Made by a program: the position numbers and the translations under genes
Notes under the pieces: generated by a model
Database searches by the model: none
What the model was told of the DNA's origin: nothing
The model's input: only the letters and a program-made list of their open reading frames with translations
NCBI RefSeq assembly: GCF_025602895.1
Contig: NW_026516537.1
Location: 1-25,340 of the forward strand
Reading direction: 5' to 3'
DNA: 25,340 nt
From: Polychytrium aggregatum
Lineage: Eukaryota; Chytridiomycota; Chytridiomycetes; Polychytriales
In this document: piece after piece, positions 10,001 to 17,956 of the stretch
How the letters are laid out: the number at the start of each line of letters is the position of its first letter
How positions within the stretch are numbered: position 1 is the first letter of the stretch

Positions 10001-11678
10001 CGACATTCGGATGACGCTCATTGGCACGTACTCTGCGCCAAGCAGCACTCGCTTTGTCTTCATCCACTTGACGTCCGAGTTCAATGAAGTGGCGGTGCCG
10101 ATAACGAGCTTCATGAATGAAGGAGTCTGTGAAAGAATGATATCATTAGTGTGGGCGATATGCTTCATTATACGCTGGAATGTCTGTTGCTTACCAGAAT
10201 CACGTAGGCGACGCCGTCATCCAGGATTTGGGCAACGTTCTTTGCTTTCTCAACTGTGTTGAACGTCAATTCGGGAATCCACACGGATCCTCCAAGATTC
10301 AGTGCACTGAGCAAAATACTAAATGTTGCCACGAATGCTGGGGTCTGAGAGGAGTCAAATGTCAGTAAACCCACTTTGAGCTCGGATCAATGGGATATTT
10401 GATGTCCTGTATCCTAACCTGCAATATCCCGGCGCTGCTCTTCAGCACTCCGATTGAGGTTCGAATTGTGATTGCACCAGTGTGTGGGAACTTGAACCTG
10501 CAACAATCAACATCAAGCACAGAAGGATTCAGTCAACGAGTGGTGATGTGATCACTTGTGAATGTGAACAAGCATCAGGCGCGACACAGCATCAGGTGCG
10601 ACACAGGATCAGAAACCACAGGGAACTCACGACTTGGGGATGCCTGTGAGAGCGACGAGGAGCCAGGATGCAGGACGAAGGAGTCGGGTTGTGGGTTGGA
10701 TGTGCATCGTCAGCGTATCACTTTCCACATTCACCACACTCACCATCTTACTCTACTCACCACTGCACCATCTGCTTTGCTGCTGGACCATCACGCTCGA
10801 CCACCCCACATACCGGTTGTTCCAGAGGTGCACTGGATGGTGACATAATCATCAAGGGGCTCACAGACTTCGAGAGACGGGGGTGGGACGTTGTCCAGCA
10901 CAGGGAACGTGGTGGCATCGACCAATGTCACTCCAATGGTGCGGCCAGGCTTGGTGTGGTGGTAGAGGATGTACTTGATGGAGTGTCTGCATCGATTGGA
11001 GTCAAGGTCGAGTCAGGTTGAGCACAGAGGTCTCTGGGATGTCAATCTCCTGAGACACATGCGAGACCAGCACAAGGACAAACCTCTCGCACAGAGCCTT
11101 GCGAACAGCGGCAGGGAAGTTGAGAGCGAGGTTGAGTGTTTTCCTGGGTGGCAACAAGGGACAGATGAGACTCGATCCTGGTCATGGCATGGACAAAGGC
11201 CGGTCATGTCATGCACAGGCAGACTGACCAGACCAGACCAGACCAGACCAGACCAGACCAGACCAGACCAGACCAGACCAGACCAGACCAGGGGTACTCA
11301 CTTGCCCAGCATCCACACAGCAAACGAGAAGATCACCCAGCTGGCTTCGGCCTCGCAGAAGGTGCCGATGACCTCGTGGTCGTCGTCGTTCCAGCCAGGG
11401 AGAGCCTTGAGAGCCTGGGCGACCGAATACGCCTGCTTCCACACACGGAGATAGCTGAGTCGCTCCGAGGCGCCGCTCTCGTAGGTGTTGATCAGGAGGG
11501 CATCGGGCTCGTCGCGGGCGGTGTTGACGAGGCACTCGACAGGATGGAGCCAGGGACCCAAGGGATCGAGCGGAGAAGGGAAGGTTGGTTGTTGGGAGAC
11601 AGGGGTCTGCGAGGAGACATCTCGGTCGTCGACCGGGTCTGCGGACCCTCCAAAACAACAGGAGATGGCCCTGAGCAT
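7066..11678 (-). CDS. NRPS-like A-T-R reductase (adenylation, carrier protein, NAD(P) reductase)
   Basis: Eleven minus-strand exons: 11678-11302, 11143-11084, 10986-10814, 10643-10631, 10497-10419, 10344-10195, 10126-9950, 9879-9551, 9406-8064, 7806-7614 and 7414-7066. Together they give 3243 nt or 1080 aa with every junction in phase. The adenylation domain (about 25-550) shows TSGTTGIPKS near 198-208, YGSSETG, GRFDQKIKVNG at 452 and LPFNDSGKVD with Lys548, the usual catalytic lysine. The carrier-protein site is GVGFDSLS with Ser614, where phosphopantetheine would attach. The reductase has the nucleotide loop TGATSFLG (699-706) and the short-chain-dehydrogenase pair Tyr864/Lys868 (YSQTK). 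No condensation domain is present. Enzymes of this layout (carboxylic acid reductases, Lys2-like reductases) activate an acid with ATP, load it on the carrier and release it as aldehyde or alcohol. The acid used here cannot be told. It lacks the long N-terminal region of Lys2, so alpha-aminoadipate reductase is less likely. Confidence 0.93.
7417..7488. repeat. (GTGA)18 microsatellite in the last intron of the reductase gene
   Basis: Eighteen perfect copies of GTGA on the plus strand. On the coding strand it reads as a TCAC tract that runs right up to the 3' splice site (TCACAG, then exon at 7414), so the repeat supplies the intron's pyrimidine-rich end. Confidence 0.95.
7915..8056. repeat. 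Degenerate CAC/CACATCACA repeat in an intron
   Basis: About 140 bp built from CACCA, CACATCA and CACACCAC units. It fills more than half of the intron between exons 9 and 10 of the reductase gene, starting next to the 5' splice site (GTGAGCC at 8063). Confidence 0.9.
9412..9453. repeat. GGTGTGA heptamer repeat in an intron
   Basis: About five to six copies of the 7-bp unit GGTGTGA, a few bases from the 3' splice site of exon 9 of the reductase gene (exon begins at 9406 on the minus strand). Confidence 0.85.
10571..10604. repeat. 17-bp tandem duplication in an intron
   Basis: AGCATCAGGCGCGACAC is followed at once by the same 17 bases with one C-to-T change. It lies in the intron between the 13-nt microexon and exon 5 of the reductase gene. 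Confidence 0.85.
10631..10643 (-). other. 13-nt microexon of the reductase gene
   Basis: The coding-strand sequence GCATCCCCAAGTC is flanked by CACAG and GTGAGT. It completes the Gly codon from exon 3 (ends 10814), encodes I-P-K and gives the first two bases of the next Ser codon. Without it the adenylation motif SGTTGxPKS is broken and the frame is lost. Confidence 0.85.
11226..11290. repeat. (GACCA)13 pentanucleotide repeat in the first intron
   Basis: Thirteen perfect copies of GACCA (TGGTC on the coding strand) start about 11 nt inside the first intron of the reductase gene, just after the GTGAGT donor at 11301. Confidence 0.95.
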
Positions 11679-12996
11679 GCCGGGGTTGGGATGGAAGCGA
11701 CAAAGGTGCCGATACCAAAGCCAGATGAGGGCAGGGGAGCGAGGAGGGAGCCGAAAGGGCGAAACGAGACAACGACGGCGAGGGGAAAGGGCGAGGGGAG
11801 CGCCTTTTGTCGGTCTGGGCAGCCAGGAGATGGCGGCTTGGTCTGGCTGCTTGCCAGATTGCATTGAGCGAGTGCTCGTGCTTCCTCTCGAGCTGCTGAG
11901 TCTGCCAGCGTGACCGGCTCTGTGCTTGGGCGGTGGGTCTGGCTGGTTGTCCCTCGATGCTGTGCTGTTGCCTCGCCCAGCAAGCTGCTTGCAAATCCAC
12001 TGTTCAGCCAGCGAACAGTTCACTCGGTGGGAACACATGGGCAAGTTTGACACCCTTTGTTCGCTGTTTGTGTGGCCGATGGATATGGGATCTGTCCCAC
12101 CTTGGCGCAAGTTGCACCACCCCTCGCCCAGCACAACAACAAACCCCTGTCCTTGGGCCAGATCGCAGAGCTCAGACCAGACCCGGCATGCTCCCTTTGC
12201 TGCGGCCGTCGTCGCCTGCTTCCGTGTTGATCGCAAGTTCATCTGCGGCTCGTTCGAGTTGCGGGCCTGCCTTCAGCATCGCGAATCAGCACGTCTCGGC
12301 GTCTGACTGACACAGTATCCAGCAACACCCTCTATCAGCTTCATGAACACTCCGGGTATCTTGCCCCACAGGGAACCCATGTCTGGTTGGCCCTACTGCA
12401 ACGGTCTGGTTGATCGAGCCCGCATTGTCATGGGCCTTCTCTTTCCACTCGAGATGTTGTGTCCTTTTACCCTCGGATCACTTTGCGGCCGGATCGCCGG
12501 CCAATACACTCATGGGCAAGTGTCCTGTCCAAGAGCATCTTCTTCAGCGACTGGCCAGGTTTGTCTGTTGCCCCCCCCCTATGAGAGCCGCTTCATTGCC
12601 CTCGTGGGTGCCTTGACTTGTCTAGGCCCTTCCAGAGGTCTTACCCAAGATGCATCGCTGGAGGCCCCACCATCGTTCCAGCTGGACATGGAGGGACATG
12701 GCTCCGAGCAGCAGCGGCCACACCCGATCAGACAACACCCAGGAAGACAAGCCCAAGTGGAACAATCAAGACCTACAAACCAGTGCAGCTGCGTCGTTTA
12801 TTCGCTCAGGTGCCCTGGTATCCCCCCTTGCGGACTTGATGGCGCTTGCTTACTCTGCTATTCGTGGGTTACCGGTCCACACCAAGGCGGGTGGACGAGA
12901 TTTGTGCGGATGGTGAGTCGTCCGAAAGGTCTGGCCCTTCGCAGGAACGCAAAAAAAAATACAATGAACAGGAAAATGGGTTCGTCTGTGGGCTGA
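11679..12996. other. Long spacer with no firm gene; weak small frame at 12698-12916
   Basis: This holds the upstream region of the reductase gene (-) and the 3' end of the gene at 12997. A plus-strand frame of 72 codons at 12698-12916 (starts MAPSSSGHTRSDN, ends GGRDLCGW) has fair composition, but I see no family, promoter or splice support. A longer plus-strand frame at 12343-12996 looks like chance. A run of nine C occurs near 12572. Confidence 0.3.
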
Positions 12997-13498
12997 TCAC
13001 AGCTTTTGGAAGCCGCGCTTTCGGGTGCAGGAGCGGTAGACGCAGTAGGCAATGACAGCCACGCCGATGATGCAGCCAGCGATAACGGCCAGACCGACAA
13101 CAGTCAGAGACGAGTTTCCGATGCAACCAGAGCATCCAGGAGAGCTTGAGATGACTACGGCATTGTCAAGTACGGGGTGCGGTGGGTTGGTCAGCAGCAG
13201 GGACGAGCAATCGGTGTAGGGCCGATCGTGGCGGCTCAAGCATTGTGCCAGCGCAAAGATGCATGTGCAGCCGTGCGAAGGGCATACCAACGAATCCTGG
13301 AGGAGGAGGAGCATGCGAAACGACGACGACATTCGAGGGCGGCGGCGGGTGCGAAACCACAACGACTCTCGGAGGCGGAGGCGGATGCGACACCACAACG
13401 ACCCGTGCGGGCGGTGGAGGCGGATGCGAGACGACGACAACAGCGCCGCCGCCCTTGCGCTTGTACAGGCCACCGGCAGCGAGATCGATGTTGTCCAT
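12997..13498 (-). CDS. VVVVSHPPPP-repeat single-pass membrane protein, 122 aa
   Basis: Two exons, 13498-13288 and 13154-12997, join in phase (GTATGC donor, GTAG acceptor) to 122 codons plus stop. The start at 13498 lies 66 bp after a TATA box. Residues about 19-69 are four copies of a 12-13 residue unit, VVVVSH followed by four or five prolines (one copy has A for the first P) and two linker residues. After a short Cys-containing hinge (SSSPGCSGC) a hydrophobic helix spans about 87-109 (LTVVGLAVIAGC and on). It ends in a basic tail, RSCTRKRGFQKL, so the C-terminus should face the cytosol. There is no N-terminal signal peptide, hence probably a type III or tail-anchored-like protein. The family is not recognised. 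A surface or wall-spanning role is only a guess. Confidence 0.7.
13292..13441 (-). repeat. Four in-frame 36-39 bp coding repeats (VVVVSHPPPP units)
   Basis: Coding-strand units of about 36-39 bp, each GT-rich (four Val codons), then Ser-His and a run of proline codons. Copies differ mainly in the last two linker codons and in silent positions. Confidence 0.8.
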
Positions 13499-13563
13499 GA
13501 GAGCAGATGCGAAACGAGCGAGCGAGCGAAAACGAGGGGCAAAGGCAGAGCAGGCGGGAGCCG

Positions 13564-13570
13564 TTTTATA
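13564..13570 (-). promoter_or_regulatory. TATA box (TATAAAA) for the gene starting at 13498
   Basis: TTTTATA on the plus strand reads TATAAAA on the minus strand, 66 bp upstream of the start codon of the VVVVSH-repeat gene. Confidence 0.6.
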
Positions 13571-14370
13571 GCTCGAGGTGGCGATGCAATGTACGGACTG
13601 GGTCACGGGCGGTGTGGCTGGCGGGTGGCGAGGCAGGCGGAGATGCAGCGATTCCAAAATGAAATGGGACACCCCGTTTTTAACCAGGACTGTGTTTTTG
13701 TTCTGGAACCTGAATACACTCACCCGCTCATCGGATTCATGGCCAAGCACAGCACCATATTGATATCGAGAAACCCCACTTTGTCCGGAGCTGTGCAAGC
13801 TGCCATACGTTGCGGGATCGAGACATCAATGCCTCAAGGAACATGATCTCGGTATGCCAGTCGATCATCGCCACAGGAGATCGGCCGGGTGTATTCAAGA
13901 CCATGCTTCCCAAACCAACCAAAACCACTCGATCGCCAACCAAGACGGGAAACAATCTCACGGCTTGCTCACTGGGGCCTACAGTCAGTCAGCGGGGTTC
14001 AGACATCTGAAGCCGGAAAGTGACTGTCCCGTTTTTTTTTTCTGGATAGACTGTCCTTTCGGCTTCTGCCAACCATGGCTGATGCTCTCATCGGCGCCGA
14101 GCCGGGATGCGGCCAGCGAGGGGCCATCTCTTGGGGACGGTGCGATTCGCTTGGGCTGTGGAGATGCTGTATTGCCCACGCACAAGCCACACATCATGGA
14201 GCACGGCCATCACTGACAAACGTTTGGCTCGGTGGAAGCCAAGTCCCACGGCTACAAGCCCATCTTTAGCAAAACAAGAACAAACTGAAGCTGATGCAGA
14301 CACCCAGTGGGCAATCCTCGCTGTCGTATCAGCCGCCGCACCAAGCGTACTCGGTAACAACGGAGCCTGG
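13571..14370. other. Spacer between two minus-strand genes; one weak frame
   Basis: About 800 bp. A minus-strand frame near 13737-13961 (VVLVGLGSMVLNTP, then AMIDWHTEIMFLEALM) has protein-like composition and could be an exon of an unrecognised or decayed gene, but I could not link it to others through splice sites. Nothing else stands out apart from a T9 run near 14033. Confidence 0.3.
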
Positions 14371-14823
14371 CTAGAAGGCGGTCTTGAGGAGGCACTGCAG
14401 CCTTTGGTTTTTCGCGCTCCCGAGTGGATAGGGATTCTTGCGGATGAGGGCGCTCAACTCCTTCTGGCTGTAGGTAACGTACTTTCCCTCGACAAAGTCG
14501 TAGATGTAGATGTTCTTGGACTTGATAAATTTGGTATACGCAGTGATGGAGTTGTTCAGGTGGCGAGTGTCGAACCGATAGAGATCACAGAGGTGCTTGA
14601 GGAACTGAAGGGTATCCATTTTCTGGTTGATGCCTCTATTGAAGGAGTCGTAGACCTTTTCTCGAAACTCCTCGATTTCGTGGCCCACAAGACGTTGTAT
14701 GCTGATAACCCGTTTGATCGCTTTGCGAATGTTGTGCTGCCGCTCGAGAGTGTAGCCGTATTCCTCAAAGACTTCGGCAATCTTTGAAAAGTCGAACACA
14801 TTGAGGTCGTCACGGCGAAGCAT
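14371..14823 (-). CDS. Helical orphan protein, 150 aa
   Basis: A single exon of 150 codons starting MLRRDDLNVFDF. The start is supported by a TATATAT box about 92 bp upstream; the frame is open further upstream, but that part is low-complexity and includes the TATA box. The protein is rich in charged and aromatic residues and mostly helix-prone: KIAEVFEEYGYTLER, NIRKAIKRVISIQRL, EIEEFREKVYDSF, LQFLKHLCDLYRF. The end is basic, after a Tyr-rich segment, IYIYDFVEGKYVTYS. No signal peptide, membrane helix or metal-binding motif is seen. I do not recognise the family. It may be a lineage-specific gene or a fragment of a larger fold. Its codons are more mixed (more A/T-ending) than those of the reductase gene. 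Confidence 0.65.
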   Translation of the reverse strand: MLRRDDLNVFDFSKIAEVFEEYGYTLERQHNIRKAIKRVISIQRLVGHEIEEFREKVYDSFNRGINQKMDTLQFLKHLCDLYRFDTRHLNNSITAYTKFIKSKNIYIYDFVEGKYVTYSQKELSALIRKNPYPLGSAKNQRLQCLLKTAF

Positions 14824-14915
14824 GGGAGGCTGGAGCAATAGTGGTGGGTGATGGTTGTAGGAAGGCTTTGATGGACCGCGACTAACGATGGCGAGGGCGG
14901 TGGGAGGAGCCGCCC

Positions 14916-14922
14916 ATATATA
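14916..14922 (-). promoter_or_regulatory. TATA box (TATATAT) for the gene starting at 14823
   Basis: An alternating AT heptamer in a GC-rich setting, about 92 bp upstream of the ATG at 14823 on the same strand. Confidence 0.5.
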
Positions 14923-15877
14923 CGCCGACCACATCAGTGCTCGCAGCCAGGCTGCAAGCTCGATGGCGGGCTGTCGCGGTGCTCTCCGATAGCCATCATC
15001 CAGTCGTCGCTGTGGAAACAGCTTGGAGCATTTTGGAGTGCAGAACGCGGCGGCGGTGGCTATCGGTTTCCCGCGGAATGATACCGGTGGGAGCTGATCC
15101 GAGCGGGCTGGCTGGCTGGTTTGGGGCTGAGCGGAAGAGCAGGCGGCAATCGCGGCATCCGGCCATGAGAAGCCACTCATGGACGAGCGAGCGGCCCTGG
15201 CGCATGAGAACTCCAGGCGGCACATCCAAAGCACAGCGGGAGTCATTGCTGTTTCGGACAAACAAACCGTTGTTGGCCGCTAACCTGGTCGCTCTGTGGA
15301 TGTGCATCCGAGCCGCCCGAGCCGCCAAGGGCTCTGGGACCTGTGCCTCCACAGCCGACGGTGCTTGCGGTGTTGAGTGGTGTTGGGTGGTGTCGAGTGG
15401 CAGCGTGGGATATCCCGAGTCGAGTTGCTGATCATGGACGAGTCGCCACATCGGCGGCGATGTGCTGCGCAGCGGGCTTGCTCAAGCGCGAGCACAAGAC
15501 CAGAGAGCGGTGACAGTCAGCAAGGGGCCGCAGCGCCCTGTGCGATGCGGTGGCGCTGTGCAACATTGGTGTGCGTGTGTGTGTTCCCAAGTGACAGTGC
15601 CCTTGTGGTGCGGCACACTGCGCAGCGCGTCGTCCGTGTAACGCCGCTGCACCGCCACGGTGGCACGCACGGCCACACACACACGTCGGTGCACCCAGCC
15701 CGCCCGTGTGACGGCCGCGCATCCCCAGCCCAGCCGCCTTCGTGTCCGCTGTTGGCCCGGCCTCATTGTCGTCCTGCTCCTGCTGCATCCTCTTCTGTGT
15801 CTGCGCTTGCTCCTGCATCTGCTGCTGGACTCGCCTTCTGACGAGCGCCTGGCATGCTGCCCCTCAGCCCTGTTCCG
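14923..15877. other. Divergent spacer, very GC-rich, no gene seen
   Basis: About 955 bp between the divergent genes at 14823 (-) and 15878 (+). Several long open frames exist on both strands, but they have repetitive Arg/Ala/Cys/Gln-rich content typical of GC-rich non-coding DNA. A TG-rich tract (about 15568-15586) and a CA-rich tract (about 15672-15686) face each other about 90 bp apart. A CTGCTC-rich stretch runs from 15770 to 15835. Confidence 0.4.
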
Positions 15878-16535
15878 ATGCGTCCCTGGATCGTCGCCCT
15901 GGTATCGTTTGCCCTGGGGGTGCTTGCCGCTCCGCTGCCACAGGTGCCCCGGCCCCTGAACGAGGACGGAGTGGTGAGCAGCAGAAGCTGCTTCCTGCAC
16001 AACGCATGCAAAGATCCAAGCGGCAGCGACGTTCCCATCACCGGGTCGAACAGAACAAGTAGGCTGTCTGCATCGCATCTCTGCGGCTCCGTTCAGGATC
16101 CTCTGCGCAGCAAGTCGCCTGCGCTGGCTTTCGCTGTCTGTAGTATCGTGTACATTTCTCGGGCTGTCCTGTTCATGACTGGATCCGTTCGCCCATACTT
16201 CTTGATGCTATTGCTGCCGAAATCATCCAGCCACAGATGCTGTCCATCCCCCGGTCGTAGCTATTGTCTAGAGCCATATCCTCACGCAATCTCTCCTATC
16301 CTCAACCCTCGCCATCTCCCTGGCCCGTAAAGTCTTAGGCCCACAGAGCCAAGCCAGTACCTCACCCGCTGCAACACTTACATTCGTATTCCTGATTATC
16401 GGGGTCGTCGTCATAATCAGCGCTGCCTTTCCAACACCTCCTTTCCAGAAGCAGATCCAGCTGCCTTCCGATGATGTCGAGAAGGAGGCCGACTGTTGCT
16501 ACATTCTGTCCCGCCCATCTGTCGTGCATGGCTAG
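15878..16535 (+). CDS. Small secretory-pathway protein with signal peptide and membrane helix
   Basis: A two-exon model, 15878-16058 and 16354-16535, joins in phase to 120 codons plus stop. The N-terminus MRPWIVALVSFALGVLAAPL is a typical signal peptide with a likely cut after LAA. A short luminal part with two Cys (SCFLHNACKDPSG) and one N-glycosylation site (NRT) follows. Exon 2 encodes a hydrophobic helix (TLTFVFLIIGVVVIISAAF), then an acidic tail with DVEKEADCCYIL. This is the plan of a small type I membrane protein. The splice pair is inferred: GTAGGC is a modest donor, and a stronger-looking GTGAGC at 15975 does not give a phase match. The opposite strand of exon 2 is also open (see findings). 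Family not recognised. Confidence 0.5.
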
Positions 16536-17350
16536 CCAATCCTGCGATGTGGTCCCTTGGCCGAAGATCGATCTACGATACCCTATCCCGCTGCAATCAA
16601 GGCAGATCTTTAGCACCATACGACCCCGCCTTGTCCTGCTGGCTGCAGTTTTGGCCAGAGGATCCTGTTTTTGCGGTTTACCTCGAACGCTCCCTCACCT
16701 CTATCCATCTTCTTTGTGGCCGCCTGGCGACCAGGGCCCTGGATGCTTGGTGTCTTTGGGTCTTCCGCAGACCTTCGTGTCGCTGTGTTCCGAGCCGAGA
16801 GGAGTGCCAAGCTCGCAGCTATTGCTCCCTTCCCGATCCCTTCTTCGCCGCGCAGACGCTGGTGGGCCCTGTTGCTCCGCCACCGGCTTGCCGATATTCG
16901 CAATCGACAAGATGCGGATCGCGCAAAGTATCCTGCGGCGGGCCAGTAAACCGTTGATCGTCCTCAGAGCCCAATACATATAGCTTTTGGTTGCAACAGC
17001 GAGGCAGATCATCGCCGCAGTACCGATTGAGCCAGTTCCGGCCGTCACCCGAGGCTGCGAGAAAGGATGGCCGCCAAAGAGAGACGGGTTGTATTCGGGA
17101 AAATCAGAGAAATTCGGCTGCGGGTCTCAGTTTGGGATTATCCCGGTTCGATATTGGGCTGAGTAGGTACATATGTAAGAAGAGCATTTCGCCAAAAAGT
17201 AAGAGTGAAAAGATAACAACACTGAACCACAATGAAGGCTATTCTACTAAACATTTCGACAGAGGATCGAGGTAGAGAGTCGGGCATCGGTCCAATTTAG
17301 ATCAGACCCGGCATTCCCGCCAACCGTCGAGTTGCGTTGTGTCATGGTAT
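16536..17350. other. Unassigned stretch with protein-like open frames on the minus strand
   Basis: About 815 bp between the gene ending at 16535 and the stop of the His-rich gene at 17351. A minus-strand frame is open from an AG at 17118-17119 to a stop at 16701 and begins PNFSDFPEYNPSLFGGHPF. Parts of the other minus frames also look like protein. I could not join them into a phase-consistent gene. Confidence 0.35.
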
Positions 17351-17956
17351 TTACGCATGGTGGGTGGGAGCGGGTTTGTGCGACTCCTTGGGGTGGCCCT
17401 GGTGCTTGGCAGAGTGAGCCGGGGTGGCCATAGGGTGGGTGTGCGGGGCGCCGCCCTGGTGCTTCGAAGTGTGGTGAGGCTTGCCCTGAGGCTTGGAAGT
17501 GTGGTGAGGCTTGCCCTGAGGCTTGGAAGTGTGGTGAGGCTTGCCCTGAGGCTTGGAAGTGTGGTGAGGTTTTCCCTGAGGCTTGGAAGTGTGGTGGGGC
17601 TTGCCCTGATGCTTCGAAGTGTGGTGGGGCTTGCCCTGATGCTTCGAAGTGTGGTGGGGCTTGCCCTGGTGAGTGTGGGTGGGAGTGTGAACGGACTTGG
17701 TCTCATGGTGGCCCCCCTGGTGCTGCTTCGAGGCAGGATGAGGGTGCTTAGCAACGGCACGCTTGCTGCGAGGATGGGGCTTGGGGCTGGGATTGGCCTC
17801 GCCGACTTTATGACTGGTGGGAGCAGGGGTGTGGTGATGCTCCGACTTGGAGACCTGTGCGCTGACATGGGTGCTGTGGGACTCGTGGGGCTTGCTGGGC
17901 TCGGCGACGGCCGAGAGGGCAAGGCAGAGAAGGACTGCAACGGCGGCGAAACGCAT
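17351..17956 (-). CDS. Secreted histidine-rich decapeptide-repeat protein, 201 aa
   Basis: An intronless frame of 201 codons. Residues 1-18 (MRFAAVAVLLCLALSAVA) form a clear signal peptide. The mature chain is rich in His, Lys, Pro, Thr, Ser and Gln and contains no Cys. A dibasic site, SKR/AVAK, at 64-66 could be cut by a Kex2-type protease, leaving a His-rich C-terminal part. Residues 96-165 are seven exact repeats of QGKPHHTSK plus H or P, each encoded by 30 bp. A degenerate tail follows (HQGGAPHTHP to THHA). Paired His in a flexible, cationic secreted chain suggests Zn/Cu binding or a wall- or host-facing role, as in other His-rich secreted peptides, but that is inference. No known family recognised. 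The 30-bp repeats make the copy number likely to vary. Confidence 0.85.
   Translation of the reverse strand: MRFAAVAVLLCLALSAVAEPSKPHESHSTHVSAQVSKSEHHHTPAPTSHKVGEANPSPKPHPRSKRAVAKHPHPASKQHQGGHHETKSVHTPTHTHQGKPHHTSKHQGKPHHTSKHQGKPHHTSKPQGKPHHTSKPQGKPHHTSKPQGKPHHTSKPQGKPHHTSKHQGGAPHTHPMATPAHSAKHQGHPKESHKPAPTHHA
17461..17670 (-). repeat. Seven 30-bp tandem coding repeats
   Basis: Seven contiguous 30-bp units, nearly identical at DNA level, each encoding one decapeptide of the His-rich protein. They fall into two blocks: units ending in His and units ending in Pro, which differ by a CAT/CCT-type change. No frame has a stop within the unit. Confidence 0.92.

Noticed and set aside
11226..11290. 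CRISPR-like array
   Set aside because: The 5-bp units are contiguous with no spacers, inside a eukaryotic intron. It is a simple microsatellite.
7066..11678. Assignment as the lysine-pathway alpha-aminoadipate reductase Lys2
   Set aside because: Domain order matches, but at 1080 aa it lacks the long N-terminal region of Lys2 (about 1400 aa). Substrate residues cannot be judged by eye, so only the general class is given.
12343..12996. A 217-codon plus-strand open frame
   Set aside because: Composition shifts along the frame, no family motif is present, and it runs into the 3' end of the opposite gene. It is best explained as chance opening in GC-rich DNA.
14107..14787. A 226-codon plus-strand open frame
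   Set aside because: It is mostly antisense to the helical orphan at 14371-14823, has a Leu/Val/Asp-rich mirror composition and no promoter or family match.
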